A DNA stretch of 64,000 bases from Tepidimonas charontis (GTDB lineage Bacteria > Pseudomonadota > Gammaproteobacteria > Burkholderiales > Burkholderiaceae_C), in NCBI RefSeq assembly GCF_007556685.1, contig NZ_VJON01000009.1:1-64000 (forward strand). Direction: 5' to 3'. The notes under the pieces were generated by a model. That model was not told the DNA's origin. It was given only the letters and a program-made list of their open reading frames with translations, and made no database searches. Positions 47,255 through 56,350 of this stretch are shown in pieces; the first letter of the stretch is position 1; every line of letters begins with the position of its first letter. Position numbers and translations under genes: made by a program.

Positions 47255-48655
47255 TCACCCCCGCATCAAGGCCTCGATGGCGTCGGGCTCCACTGGCACG
47301 TCGCGGGTGATGAGGTCACAGCCGGCGGTAGTGATCACGGCATCGTCTTCGATGCGGATCCCCAGGTTCCAGAACGCCGACGGCACGCCCTCGGCAGGGC
47401 GCACGTACAACCCCGGCTCAATGGTCAATACCATGCCCGGGCGCAGGATGCGGCTGGGGCGGTCGCGGATGATCTCACCACTCAAGGGGTCGCGCCGTTC
47501 GTTCAGTTGACCGATCTCAGCCGGCTCTACGTAGCTGCCCACGTCGTGTACGTCCAGCCCCAGCCAGTGACCGGTGCGGTGCATGTAGAAGCGAAAATAG
47601 TGGCGCTGCTCGATGACGTCGTCCAGATGGCCAACGTCGTTTTTGTCCAGGAGCCCCAGGTCCAGCAGGCCTTGCGCCAAAACGCGCACCGCGGCGTCGT
47701 GCGCATCGACGAAGCGCGCACCCGGGCGGGTGGCTTCGACGGCGGCCTGCTGGGCCGCCAGCACGAGCTGGTACAGGTCGCGTTGCGGTCCGCTGAAGCG
47801 CCCAGTGGCTGGGAAGGTACGCGTGATGTCGCTGGCGTAGCCGTCGAGTTCGCAGCCGGCGTCGATCAGCACCAAATCGCCATCGCGCACGGGCGCCGCG
47901 TCGGCGCGGTAGTGCAATACGCAGGCGTTGGCGCCAGCGGCTACGATGCTGCCGTAAGCCGGGTACTGCGAACCGTTTTGGCGGAATTCGTGCAGCAGTT
48001 CGGCGTCCAGGTGGTACTCGCGCACATCCTGGCCGGCGCGAATCATGGCCGCGCAGCGCTGCATGGCGCGGATGTGGGCGCGCGCGCTGATGCGCGCCGC
48101 GCGCCGCATCACGTCCAGCTCGTGTGCATCCTTGATCAAGCGCATCTCGTCCAGCAGCGCGCACAGATCGCGCAGTGTCTGTGGACAGTCCACCCCGACG
48201 CGAACGCGTGCACGCACTTTCTGCAGCCAGCCATCGATGCGGCTTTCCAGCCCCGGGTGGACGGCGAACGGATACCACACCGCGCTGCGGTTTTCCAGCC
48301 AGGCGGGCAGGCGCGCATCCAGTTCATCGACTGGATAGGCTTCGTCCACCCCCAGCGCGGCGGGGGCGGCCGCTGGCCCCAGCCGGTAGCCGTCCCAGAT
48401 CTCGCGCTCGGGATCTTTGGGCTGGCAGAACAGGCGGCTGCGCCCGTCGGCCGTCAACACCAGCCATGCATTCGGTTCGGTGAAACCGGTCAGGTAGTAG
48501 AAATAGCTGTCGAAGCGAAACAAAAACTCGCTGTCGCGGTTGCGCAGCCGGGTCGGCGCGGTGGGCACGATGGCGATGCCGCCGTCGCCGAGCTGGGCCG
48601 CCAGCCGAGCGCGGCGCTCGGCGTACAACGTGTGGTGGGCAATCGGTGTGGTCAT
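47255..48655 (-). CDS. pepP: Aminopeptidase P, M24 family
   Basis: A 466-residue Xaa-Pro aminopeptidase. The N-terminal creatinase-like domain contains DSYFYYLTGFTEPNAWLVL. The pita-bread metallopeptidase domain binds two metals through LIDAGCELDGYASDITRTFP (Asp and Asp), YMHRTGHWLGLDVHDVG (His), VLTIEPGLYV (Glu) and GIRIEDDAVIT (Glu). ATG 48655 (MTTPIAHHTLYAERR) overlaps the murU stop as ATGA. A diverged copy of its last 38 codons lies 2 kb away beyond the esterase gene. Confidence 0.96.
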   Translation of the reverse strand: MTTPIAHHTLYAERRARLAAQLGDGGIAIVPTAPTRLRNRDSEFLFRFDSYFYYLTGFTEPNAWLVLTADGRSRLFCQPKDPEREIWDGYRLGPAAAPAALGVDEAYPVDELDARLPAWLENRSAVWYPFAVHPGLESRIDGWLQKVRARVRVGVDCPQTLRDLCALLDEMRLIKDAHELDVMRRAARISARAHIRAMQRCAAMIRAGQDVREYHLDAELLHEFRQNGSQYPAYGSIVAAGANACVLHYRADAAPVRDGDLVLIDAGCELDGYASDITRTFPATGRFSGPQRDLYQLVLAAQQAAVEATRPGARFVDAHDAAVRVLAQGLLDLGLLDKNDVGHLDDVIEQRHYFRFYMHRTGHWLGLDVHDVGSYVEPAEIGQLNERRDPLSGEIIRDRPSRILRPGMVLTIEPGLYVRPAEGVPSAFWNLGIRIEDDAVITTAGCDLITRDVPVEPDAIEALMRG

Positions 48656-49422
48656 GCCCCCGATGATACGAAGGGGCGCGCAGCGGCGTTGAGTGCGGCC
48701 CAACGCTGCGGGGTGCCGACGTCGGTCCAGGGGCCGTGCCAGACCTCGGCGCTGATGCGGCCGGCGGCCATCGCACGCCGTAGCACCGGGGCCAGCGGGG
48801 CGGCGATGCCATCGGGATTGCCGCGCGCAATGTCACACCACGGGGGCTCGAACAGCGCGTGGCGCAGCAGGGCGACGGTGGCATAGGTCCAGCGCGGGCG
48901 CGGGTCGTCGGCCGGCAGGTCGAGCGCGCGCCCTCGCTCATCCAGCCCAAAGTCGCCGCGGGGGTGATGATTGGGGTTGGGCACCAGCCACAGGTGGGCC
49001 AGATCGCCGCTGGCAGCGAAGCGCTCGCGCGCCTGCGATGCGAACGGGAAGGTCGGCATGAAGACGTCACCCGCAGCAACCCAGAATGGGTCGGTCAGAC
49101 GCGGCAGCGCGCGCGCGATGCCGCCGGCGGTCTCCAGCGCTCGGCCGAAATCGCGTCCCTCCATCGAATAGTGCAAGGCCACCGCTGCGCCTGCCGCGCA
49201 GTAGGTGGCGCCGAGCGCGCGGGGCAGCTGCTCGCCCAGCCATGCGGTGTTGATGAGGACGTTGCGCACGCCGGCGCGCGCCAGCGCTGCCAAGTGCCAG
49301 CTCAGCAACGGGCGGCCGTGCACGGGCAGCAGTGGCTTCGGGGTGGTGTCGGTGAGGGGGCGCATGCGCTCGCCGCGGCCAGCGGCCAGCAGCAGCGCTT
49401 CGCACGGCGGCGGTGTGGTCAT
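48652..49422 (-). CDS. murU: N-acetylmuramate-1-phosphate uridylyltransferase-like nucleotidyltransferase
   Basis: A 256-residue sugar-nucleotide transferase. The signature LLLAAGRGERMRPLTDTTPK with KPLLPVHGRPLLSWHL at the N-terminus is typical, and FWVAAGDVFMP holds the metal-binding Asp. The MurU subgroup (peptidoglycan recycling in pseudomonads and Burkholderiales) is suggested by length, by the HPRGDFGLDERGRALDLPA segment and by coupling to pepP; a close relative such as RmlA-like transferases is possible but these are usually longer. It is first in the murU-pepP-MOSC unit. Confidence 0.85.
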   Translation of the reverse strand: MTTPPPCEALLLAAGRGERMRPLTDTTPKPLLPVHGRPLLSWHLAALARAGVRNVLINTAWLGEQLPRALGATYCAAGAAVALHYSMEGRDFGRALETAGGIARALPRLTDPFWVAAGDVFMPTFPFASQARERFAASGDLAHLWLVPNPNHHPRGDFGLDERGRALDLPADDPRPRWTYATVALLRHALFEPPWCDIARGNPDGIAAPLAPVLRRAMAAGRISAEVWHGPWTDVGTPQRWAALNAAARPFVSSGA

Positions 49423-49475
49423 GGCGCCATTTTGCGTACAATCGACTTGATAATTGTCAACCGGAGGCTGACCGC

Positions 49476-49619
49476 ATGGCCCACGCCCAAACCCACGAAT
49501 CCACCCCGCCGTCTGATGATCCGGCGGAATCCATCGTTGGTGTCATTCCCTGGCTCATCCCGTTGGCCGGCGCTATTTTGATGTTCCTGCTGGCGTTCAT
49601 CGCCGTGGTCATGGCTTGA
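49476..49619 (+). CDS. 47-residue single-span membrane protein
   Basis: A short gene with a strong ribosome-binding site (GGAGG at 49463-49467) before ATG 49476. The first ~22 residues are polar (MAHAQTHESTPPSDDPAESI), and the rest is one membrane helix (VIPWLIPLAGAILMFLLAFI then AVVMA). I do not recognise it. It is divergent from murU across a 53-bp gap that contains the near-palindrome TTGATAATTGTCAA (49447-49460). Confidence 0.65.
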   Translation: MAHAQTHESTPPSDDPAESIVGVIPWLIPLAGAILMFLLAFIAVVMA

Positions 49620-49842
49620 GCAAGCACGCCAGCATACCGCTGGCGCGCCGTCGTGGTCGGCTGGGTGCGGCCCCTCGCTGTGGCCGGCGCCCCCTTCACT
49701 TCTGGCCAGTCGCTCCCTCGGCCTCCGAGCAGGCCCGCCCTGCCCGGCGGGTGTTGGCGCCCATGGATTTATCGTTTGTCGGCCATCCGCGGCACGGCGT
49801 CGCAGGCGCGCCAACGGCAGTGTCATCGGGGTGTCATCAAGC

Positions 49843-50032
49843 CATGCATGTTTTGCATGAGGATGGGTGCTTGGTTGGCTTCACGGCGCCGCCTCCACTT
49901 CCTACAATGCGCCGACCGCCCGAGTGGGTCGGCCGGCACGGGCGTCATCCCGCCCATGCTCGGCGTCAGCGGCCACCGCGATCCGTGTGACGATCGAACC
50001 CCCTGGGGTGTAGCGCACCGCCAACGGCGGTG
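49843..50032 (+). promoter_or_regulatory. pckG control region: dyad, sigma-70-like promoter, leader hairpin
   Basis: In the 491-bp gene-free stretch 49620-50110 there is a dyad CATGCA-N5-TGCATG (49843-49859). It is followed by a promoter candidate with -35 TTCACG (49880-49885), a 17-bp spacer and -10 TACAAT (49903-49908). About 110 bp further on is a hairpin CACCGCC-AAC-GGCGGTG (50016-50032). This predicts a ~195-nt leader for pckG. The dyad just ahead of the -35 could bind a gluconeogenesis regulator. Confidence 0.45.
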
Positions 50033-50110
50033 GTGCCGTTTCCTTGCCGTTACGTGCCCGGTGCGGTACGTACCTTCGCTGTCGCATACGCATACCAGGA
50101 TCGTTGCCCC

Positions 50111-52000
50111 ATGAATGCCCCCGTGATGCCGGGTCTCTCACTGCGCCCGCCCGCCTACGTCAAACACAGCCGCCTGATCGCTTGGGTGGCCGATATGGCC
50201 GCGTTGTGCAAGCCCGACCGCATCGAGTGGTGCGACGGCAGCCAGGCCGAATATGACCGCCTGTGCGAGCAGATGGTCGCGGCGGGCACGCTCAAGCGCC
50301 TCAACCCGGTCAAACGTCCGAACTCATATCTGGCCTGGACCGACCCGTCCGATGTGGCGCGCGTGGAGGATCGTACCTTCATTTGTTCGGCGCGGCGCGA
50401 AGACGCTGGCCCGACCAATCATTGGATGGCTCCGCAAGAGATGCGCGCCATCCTGCAGTATGGCCGTGATGGCCAGCCGGGGCTGTTCGACGGTTGTATG
50501 CGCGGCCGCACCATGTACGTCATCCCCTTCAGCATGGGACCACTGGGTTCGCCCATCGCGCAGATCGGCGTCGAGCTCACCGACAGCCCTTATGTCGTCG
50601 TGAACATGAGGCTGATGACGCGCATGGGCCGCGCGGTCTATGACGTGCTGGGCAGCGACGGCGCGTTCGTGCCCTGTGTGCACTCGGTGGGTGCGCCATT
50701 GCGGCCCGGGCAAGCCGACGTCGCCTGGCCGTGCAACCCCACCACCAAATACATCGTTCACTACCCCGAAACGCGCGAGATCTGGTCCTACGGCTCCGGT
50801 TACGGTGGCAACGCGCTGTTGGGCAAGAAGTGCCTGGCGCTGCGCATCGCCTCGGTCATGGGGCGCGACGAGGGGTGGCTGGCCGAGCACATGCTCATCC
50901 TCGGCGTGACCAGCCCAGAGGGCAAAAAATACCACGTCGCCGCGGCGTTTCCGAGCGCATGCGGCAAGACCAACTTCGCCATGCTGGTGCCGCCACGCGG
51001 CTTCGAGGGCTGGAAGGTGACCACGATCGGCGACGACATCGCCTGGATCAAGCCGCATGCCGATGGTAGGCTGTATGCCATCAACCCCGAGGCCGGCTAT
51101 TTCGGTGTGGCGCCCGGCACCAACGAACAGACCAACCCCAACTGTATGGCCAGCTTGAGCCGGGACGTCATCTTCACCAACGTGGCGCTGACCGACGACG
51201 GCGATGTGTGGTGGGAGGGCATGGGGCCCGCGCCCGCGCACTGTCTGGACTGGCAGGGGCAGGACTGGACGCCTGCGGATGGCGCGGCCGGGCGCAAGGC
51301 CGCGCATCCCAATGCGCGCTTCACGGTGGCGGCCACCAACAACCCGGCGTTGGATCCGCAATGGGACGATCCGCAAGGTGTGCCCATCGATGCCTTCGTT
51401 TTTGGTGGGCGCCGCTCCAACACCGTGCCGTTGGTGACCGAAGCGCGTACCTGGATGGAAGGCGTCTACATGGCCGCCACCATGGGCTCCGAAACCACGG
51501 CGGCCGCATTCGGCGCCCAGGGCGTGGTGCGGCGCGATCCGTTTGCCATGCTGCCGTTTTGCGGCTACCACATGAGCGACTACTTCCAGCACTGGCTCGA
51601 TATGGAGCGCCGGCTGGAAGCAAGCGGCCACACCCTGCCGCGTATCTACTGCGTCAACTGGTTCCGCAAGGACGCCGACGGTCGCTTCATCTGGCCCGGC
51701 TATGGCGAGAATATGCGCGTTCTGCGTTGGATCATCGATCGGCTGCAAGGGCGGGTGGCGGGCGAGGACCACGCCCTCGGCATCAGCCCCACCTACGATG
51801 AGATCCACTGGGACGGACTCGACTTCGGGCGCGAGCGTTTCGCGGCCGTGACCGACATGAACCCTGCGGATTGGGCGCGCGAGTTGGCGCTGCACCAGGA
51901 GCTGTTCGACCAGCTGGCGCATCACCTGCCGGCCGAGCTCGTCCAGACCAAAGCCCGCTTGGCCCAGCGCATCTTGGGCCCGACAGGCTCGGCATCGTGA
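50111..52000 (+). CDS. pckG: Phosphoenolpyruvate carboxykinase (GTP)
   Basis: A 629-residue GTP-dependent PEP carboxykinase, the gateway of gluconeogenesis (oxaloacetate to PEP). The P-loop is [18 protein letters not shown] (around residue 280) with the reactive cysteine typical of the GTP class. [20 protein letters not shown] holds the metal-binding aspartates. [18 protein letters not shown] and the C-terminal [20 protein letters not shown] are further family blocks. The length is normal. It is transcribed alone with a long upstream region. Confidence 0.97.
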   Translation: MNAPVMPGLSLRPPAYVKHSRLIAWVADMAALCKPDRIEWCDGSQAEYDRLCEQMVAAGTLKRLNPVKRPNSYLAWTDPSDVARVEDRTFICSARREDAGPTNHWMAPQEMRAILQYGRDGQPGLFDGCMRGRTMYVIPFSMGPLGSPIAQIGVELTDSPYVVVNMRLMTRMGRAVYDVLGSDGAFVPCVHSVGAPLRPGQADVAWPCNPTTKYIVHYPETREIWSYGSGYGGNALLGKKCLALRIASVMGRDEGWLAEHMLILGVTSPEGKKYHVAAAFPSACGKTNFAMLVPPRGFEGWKVTTIGDDIAWIKPHADGRLYAINPEAGYFGVAPGTNEQTNPNCMASLSRDVIFTNVALTDDGDVWWEGMGPAPAHCLDWQGQDWTPADGAAGRKAAHPNARFTVAATNNPALDPQWDDPQGVPIDAFVFGGRRSNTVPLVTEARTWMEGVYMAATMGSETTAAAFGAQGVVRRDPFAMLPFCGYHMSDYFQHWLDMERRLEASGHTLPRIYCVNWFRKDADGRFIWPGYGENMRVLRWIIDRLQGRVAGEDHALGISPTYDEIHWDGLDFGRERFAAVTDMNPADWARELALHQELFDQLAHHLPAELVQTKARLAQRILGPTGSAS

Positions 52001-52089
52001 CCCCGCCGCGGCTGCCGACGATCGGGGCCGCGCAACCTTGCCGTCTGCGGGCGCCGGGCCAGGCCGTTGCGTGCGCAGATGCAGGTGCC

Positions 52090-52623
52090 TCAGATGTAGT
52101 ACAAGCTGTAGCGGCGGCCCCTGGCCGTGGTGACTTGTTCGGCCGCGCTGGAGACCCACTCGCGCAGCGCCCCACGTTCATCGTCCAGTCCGCTGCCCAG
52201 GGGGGCCAGCGCCTGCGCCCACGCTTGCGCGTTGGCCGAGCTTTCTTGATGGATGCTCAGCGCATGCAGTTCGGCCTGCAGGCGCGCATCCAGCTGCGCC
52301 AGGCGTAGCGTGCGTGCCGCCGCACGCGCCTCGGCGCGGCGCCGTGCCCAGGCATCGAGTGTTGCCATCAAGCGCTGCGCCAGATGACGTGCCGGCGACG
52401 CCAGCAAGACGGAGCCCAAAAATACCACTGCCCACATCAGGATCCAGGCAGTGAGCAGATGGCCGTCGGCCCAGGTATCGGTCAGGCGCTCGGCCACGAC
52501 GGCCAAGGCGGCCACGCCGGCGGCCAACAGCAGGGTCACCAGGGCGCGCGGGGCAGCCGCCCGGCGCGCCAGCTCGGCGCGGGTGGGCGCCGCAACGGGG
52601 GATGAAGTCAACGACGTGCTCAT
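52090..52623 (-). CDS. Hypothetical membrane protein
   Basis: A 177-residue protein with two membrane helices in the first half (LVTLLLAAGVAALAVVAERL and AWILMWAVVFLGSVLLASPA) followed by a helical, Arg/Ala-rich cytoplasmic part (RRRAEARAAARTLRLAQLDA), a predicted coiled coil. It ends RGRRYSLYYI. I do not recognise a family. It is divergent from the LysR gene with a 106-bp A/T-rich gap, so it could be that regulator's target. Confidence 0.6.
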   Translation of the reverse strand: MSTSLTSSPVAAPTRAELARRAAAPRALVTLLLAAGVAALAVVAERLTDTWADGHLLTAWILMWAVVFLGSVLLASPARHLAQRLMATLDAWARRRAEARAAARTLRLAQLDARLQAELHALSIHQESSANAQAWAQALAPLGSGLDDERGALREWVSSAAEQVTTARGRRYSLYYI

Positions 52624-52729
52624 GGCAGTGCTCCTATCGGTTTGCCGTGGTGCAGCAATGGCGTGATACTAGGGTTTTCCCGAATGTGATGCAACTTTAT
52701 TTTTTGAATGACCTATATTCACGGTGGTG

Positions 52730-53701
52730 ATGGATCGGCTCAATTTCCGCACCCTCGATCTCAACCTGTTGCGCGTCTTCGACGAGGTGATGGCCGAGCG
52801 CAGCCTCACCCGCGCGGCGCACAACCTGGCGCTGACGCAGCCGGCCGTCAGCAACGCGCTGCGCCGCCTGCGCGAGCTGCTGGGTGACGATCTGGTGCGG
52901 CGCGCCGGTCACGGGGTGGAGCCGACGGCGCGCGCCTTGCAGCTGTGGCCAGCCGTGCGCGAGGCGCTGCAACGCCTGCGCGAGACGCTCGCCCCGGGGC
53001 CGTTCGATCCCGCCGCGGCGCAGGATGCCTTCGTGCTGGCGATGGCCGACGCCACCGCCAGCCAAATCATGCCGGGGCTGGTGGGCATCTTGGACCGCGA
53101 GGCACCAGGCGTGACCTTGCGCGTGTTGCCGCTGACCACCCGAGACCCGCGCCCGTTGCTGGAAAGCGGCGGCGTGGATCTGGCGATCGGCTACTTTCCC
53201 GGGGTGCTGGCCGAGCTCGGCGCCACCCACCTACAAGAGCAAGCGCCGCGCTTTTCGTCGCGCCGGCTGTACGAAGGCCACTATGTGGTGGCGATGCGGC
53301 GTGACCACCCGCTGGCGAAGGGTGAGCTGACGCTGGACGCCTACTGCGCCGCGCGTCACCTGTTGGTGAGTTTTTCCGGGCGCCCATTCGGCTTCGTGGA
53401 CGAGGCGTTGGCGGCGCTGTCGCGCCGGCGGCGTATCGTGCTCACCGTCAACCAATTTTTCACGGCGGGGCAGGTGGTGGCCACGTCGGACCTGCTTACC
53501 GTGCTGCCAGCGCACTTTCTGCAGGCCACCGGCCACGCCGAGCGGTTGGCAGTGCGTGCGCTGCCACTGGCCGTGCCGCGTGTGCACGTGGACCTGCTGT
53601 GGCACCGCCAACACGATGCGGTCAGCGCCCAGCGCTGGCTGCGTGAGGCGGTAGCGCGCGCCGTCAACGACGCCGCCGTGCGCGCCGCCGGGGGAGTCTG
53701 A
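52730..53701 (+). CDS. LysR-family transcriptional regulator
   Basis: A 323-residue LysR-type regulator. The winged helix-turn-helix is TLDLNLLRVFDEVMAERSLT, then AAHNLALTQPAVSNALRRLR. Effector-domain marks are FVLAMADATASQIMPGLVGI and GGVDLAIGYFPGVLAELGA, the form seen in NahR/LinR/PcpR-like members. ATG 52730 is preceded by two in-frame GTG codons. It is divergent from the membrane protein gene, and its stop overlaps the metallophosphoesterase start (TGATG). The effector is unknown. Confidence 0.9.
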   Translation: MDRLNFRTLDLNLLRVFDEVMAERSLTRAAHNLALTQPAVSNALRRLRELLGDDLVRRAGHGVEPTARALQLWPAVREALQRLRETLAPGPFDPAAAQDAFVLAMADATASQIMPGLVGILDREAPGVTLRVLPLTTRDPRPLLESGGVDLAIGYFPGVLAELGATHLQEQAPRFSSRRLYEGHYVVAMRRDHPLAKGELTLDAYCAARHLLVSFSGRPFGFVDEALAALSRRRRIVLTVNQFFTAGQVVATSDLLTVLPAHFLQATGHAERLAVRALPLAVPRVHVDLLWHRQHDAVSAQRWLREAVARAVNDAAVRAAGGV

Positions 53702-54588
53702 TGCGGCTGCAGCTGCTGTCGGACCTGCACTGGGAGGCCAACCCCAGCTTCGTGCCCGAGCCGGCGCCCGACGCCGAGGTGCTGGTGCTGGCCGGCGATA
53801 TCGGCTCGTACCAACGCGGCGCGGATGGTTCGGTGATGACGCGCCCCGACTGGGGGTTGCAGGCTTTTTCGCCCTTGCCGCAATACGCCGGCTGGCCGGT
53901 GCCGGTGCTGTTCGTGCCGGGTAACCACGAATACGACGCGCTGGACTGGGACGAGGCGCACGCCAACCTGCGCCGGACCTGCGAGCGGCTGGGTATCGTC
54001 TGGCTGGAGCGCACGGCTTGGGTCCACCGTGGGGTGCGCTTCCTGGGCACCACGCTGTGGAGCGACTACGACGCGTTGGCCGCGGTGCCGCTGCAGCGCC
54101 GGGGGCGGATACGCCCGATCCGGGACCCGGTGGCGCACGCGCAGCGGCAACGCGAACGCGCCATGCGTGCTGCCAACTTTTACCTGACCAAAATGGCTAC
54201 CCGGCGCGCGGGGCAGCTGTTCGATGCCGCCGCGATGCGCGCCGAAGCGCTGCGCTGTCGCGACTGGCTGCAACGCGCCCTGGCTGAGCCGTTCGCCGGC
54301 CCCACGGTGGTGGTGACGCACTTTGCGCCCAGCCTGCGCAGCGCCGACCCGCGCTACGGGCTGCAACCCGGCACGGCGGGTTTTTGCAACGCTTGGGACG
54401 ACCTGCTGGCGCACGCCGATCTGTGGCTGCACGGGCACCTGCACTGCGCACACGACTACCGGGTGGGCCGTTGTCGCGTGGTCGCCAATCCGCTGGGCTA
54501 TGCCGACAAAGGCGAGCAGGGTGGCTTTCGTTCGCAGTGTGTCATCGATGTGCCGCGTTGTCACAAAAACGTCACATCCCGTCTCTAG
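53701..54588 (+). CDS. Calcineurin-like metallophosphoesterase
   Basis: A 295-residue metallophosphoesterase. The five metal-ligand blocks are present: [11 protein letters not shown] (DxH), [11 protein letters not shown] (GD), [12 protein letters not shown] (GNHE), [12 protein letters not shown] (H) and [13 protein letters not shown] (GHxH). No signal peptide is visible, so it acts in the cytoplasm; the substrate is unknown. It overlaps the LysR stop by one base. Its last ~30 bp contain the Pho box that serves pstS, so it lies just outside the Pho operon. Confidence 0.93.
   Translation: MRLQLLSDLHWEANPSFVPEPAPDAEVLVLAGDIGSYQRGADGSVMTRPDWGLQAFSPLPQYAGWPVPVLFVPGNHEYDALDWDEAHANLRRTCERLGIVWLERTAWVHRGVRFLGTTLWSDYDALAAVPLQRRGRIRPIRDPVAHAQRQRERAMRAANFYLTKMATRRAGQLFDAAAMRAEALRCRDWLQRALAEPFAGPTVVVTHFAPSLRSADPRYGLQPGTAGFCNAWDDLLAHADLWLHGHLHCAHDYRVGRCRVVANPLGYADKGEQGGFRSQCVIDVPRCHKNVTSRL
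54558..54575 (+). promoter_or_regulatory. Pho box for the pst operon
   Basis: TTGTCAC-AAAA-ACGTCAC is two 7-bp half-sites with a 4-bp A-rich spacer (11-bp period), a close match to the PhoB consensus CTGTCAT-N4-CTGTCAT. It lies 72-89 bp upstream of the pstS ATG and within the coding end of the metallophosphoesterase gene. Phosphate-starvation control through PhoB is a strong inference. Confidence 0.75.
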
Positions 54589-54646
54589 CATCCGTGTGAA
54601 CCCTCGGTGGTCGAGGGGTTTCTTTTCATCTCGACGGAGTATCCAC

Positions 54647-55627
54647 ATGACCCTACGCAAGCTCGTCGCCGCCTTGGGCCTCGTCGGCCTGGGCTTTGTG
54701 TCGACCACGGCGTCTGCCCAGCCCGTGCAAGTCGACCCCGCGTTGCCCGACTACCAAAAAGCCTCGGGCGTGTCGGGGAACTTCACCAGCATTGGTTCGG
54801 ATACCCTCAACAACCTGATGACCCTGTGGGCCGAGGAGTACAAGCGCCTGTACCCGAACGTCAATATCCAGATTCAAGGGGCTGGCTCCTCCACCGCGCC
54901 GCCGGCACTGACGGCCGGTACCTCCAACTTCGGGCCGATGAGCCGACTGATGACCGCCAAGGAAGTGGAGGCGTTCGAGAAAAAGCACGGCTACAAGCCG
55001 CATCCGGTGCCGGTGGCCATCGACGCCCTGGCCGTGTACGTGCACAAAGACAACCCCATCAAAGGCCTGAGCGTACAAGAGGTCGATGCCATCTTCTCCA
55101 GCACGCGCAAGTGCGGGCTGGGTGAAGACATCACCAAGTGGGGTCAAGTCGGCCTGACCGGCGACTGGGCCAACCGCGACATCGCGCTGTACAGCCGCAA
55201 CTCGGTGTCGGGCACCTATGGCTACTTCAAGGACGTGGCGCTGTGCAAGGGCGACTTCAAGCGCAACGTGGCCGAGCAGCCGGGTTCCGCGTCGGTGGTG
55301 CAGTCGGTGGCCACGCAGCTCAATGCCATCGGCTACTCGGGCATCGGCTACAAGACCTCGGGCGTGCGTGCGCTGCCACTGTCGAAGAAAAAGGGTGAGC
55401 CGTTCGTGGAACCGGACGCCAAGCACGCCATCGACGGCACCTATCCGTTGGCGCGCGTGCTGTACGTCTACGTCAACAAGAAGCCCAACCAGCCGCTGCC
55501 GCCGCTGGAGAGCGAGTTCTTCAAGATGGTGCTGTCCAAGCAAGGGCAGCGCGTGGTGATCAAGGACGGCTTCGTGCCCCTGCCCGCCGCCATGGCCAAG
55601 AAGGCTCTCGAAGACCTGAGCAAGTGA
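54647..55627 (+). CDS. pstS: Phosphate-binding protein PstS
   Basis: A 326-residue periplasmic phosphate receptor. The signal peptide [20 protein letters not shown] is followed by TASA and cleavage before Q25. The mature part has [40 protein letters not shown] (phosphate-coordinating region), [20 protein letters not shown] and [18 protein letters not shown]. This is the PstS subgroup usual in Burkholderiales rather than E. coli-type. It is the first gene of pstS-lipoprotein-pstCAB, with the Pho box upstream. Confidence 0.94.
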   Translation: MTLRKLVAALGLVGLGFVSTTASAQPVQVDPALPDYQKASGVSGNFTSIGSDTLNNLMTLWAEEYKRLYPNVNIQIQGAGSSTAPPALTAGTSNFGPMSRLMTAKEVEAFEKKHGYKPHPVPVAIDALAVYVHKDNPIKGLSVQEVDAIFSSTRKCGLGEDITKWGQVGLTGDWANRDIALYSRNSVSGTYGYFKDVALCKGDFKRNVAEQPGSASVVQSVATQLNAIGYSGIGYKTSGVRALPLSKKKGEPFVEPDAKHAIDGTYPLARVLYVYVNKKPNQPLPPLESEFFKMVLSKQGQRVVIKDGFVPLPAAMAKKALEDLSK

Positions 55628-55637
55628 GGCGCGCACC

Positions 55638-56240
55638 ATGATCCGCCAACCTCTGATCGGGATCGGGCTGGTTGCCGTGGTGGCGCTGGCCGGTTGTGCG
55701 ACCCAAAGCCAACCGGCGGCAAAGGCCGCTGCACCGGCCGCAGCGGCGCCTGCCGCTGCCCCGGCGCCGCAGGCCGCCGCCGAAGTGCGCGAGTTCTACG
55801 TGGTGTTGCCCGAAGACGGTCGCTACTATGCGTTTGGCGACTTCAAGGTTTATCAGAGCTATCTGACGCATGGCGAGGTGGCCTTGACACGCACCCGCAT
55901 CGGCGCTGGTCCGAACGGCATGACGCTGGTCTTCGGCATCACCAACGATGATGTCAAAAAAGAGTCGCCGAGCGCGGGCGAGCTGGCCTACGATGGTAAA
56001 GTGCCCGTTGCGAAAGACTTCTACGGTGAGGTCTTCAAGGACGGCCGCTACTACGTCTTCGACGATCTGGCACAGCTCAAGGATTTCGCCTCGCATGGTG
56101 AAGTGCCGTACTCGTTCACCGACATCGGCGTCGGTCCCAATGGCGCCTCGCTGGTGTGGGTGATGAATGCTCAGTCGGTCAAGGAAGGCAAGCCGCAAGG
56201 GCGCATGCAGCGTTTCCAAGCCCTGCGGCGCGGGTCTTGA
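55638..56240 (+). CDS. Lipoprotein with two tandem repeats, inside the pst operon
   Basis: A 200-residue lipoprotein with the lipobox LAGC at residues ~17-20 (MIRQPLIGIGLVAVVALAGC). A linker of Ala and Pro (about residues 27-48) leads to two copies of a ~60-residue unit. Copy 1 starts REFYVVLPEDGRYYAFGDFK and has SYLTHGEVALTRTRIGAGPNG. Copy 2 starts KDFYGEVFKDGRYYVFDDLA and has DFASHGEVPYSFTDIGVGPNG. I do not recognise the family. It lies 10 bp after pstS and before a terminator-like hairpin, so it is expressed with pstS. A role in holding phosphate or the receptor at the membrane is a guess. Confidence 0.7.
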   Translation: MIRQPLIGIGLVAVVALAGCATQSQPAAKAAAPAAAAPAAAPAPQAAAEVREFYVVLPEDGRYYAFGDFKVYQSYLTHGEVALTRTRIGAGPNGMTLVFGITNDDVKKESPSAGELAYDGKVPVAKDFYGEVFKDGRYYVFDDLAQLKDFASHGEVPYSFTDIGVGPNGASLVWVMNAQSVKEGKPQGRMQRFQALRRGS

Positions 56241-56272
56241 GGCCGCATCGGTGATAACAACGATACCGGGCT

Positions 56273-56307
56273 GGGCGGCACGTCCGTGTCGCCCCACCCG
56301 ATTTTTT
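56273..56307 (+). terminator. Rho-independent-type terminator or attenuator between the lipoprotein gene and pstC
   Basis: GGGCGGCAC (56273-56281) pairs with GTGTCGCCC (56286-56294), with one G-U pair and a GTCC loop. A run of six T (56302-56307) follows after 7 bases. The position inside the pst operon suggests partial termination, making more PstS and lipoprotein than transporter. Confidence 0.6.
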
Positions 56308-56350
56308 GGTGACTCGCGGAACACCACCGGGTCCGCTGTGTGAAGCAACC

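Noticed and set aside
46607-48886. 759-codon plus-strand open frame
   Set aside because: It is antisense to the MOSC gene and pepP, both of which have conserved metal or cysteine motifs.
50324-52159. 611-codon minus-strand open frame
   Set aside because: It is antisense to pckG; a GC-rich shadow.
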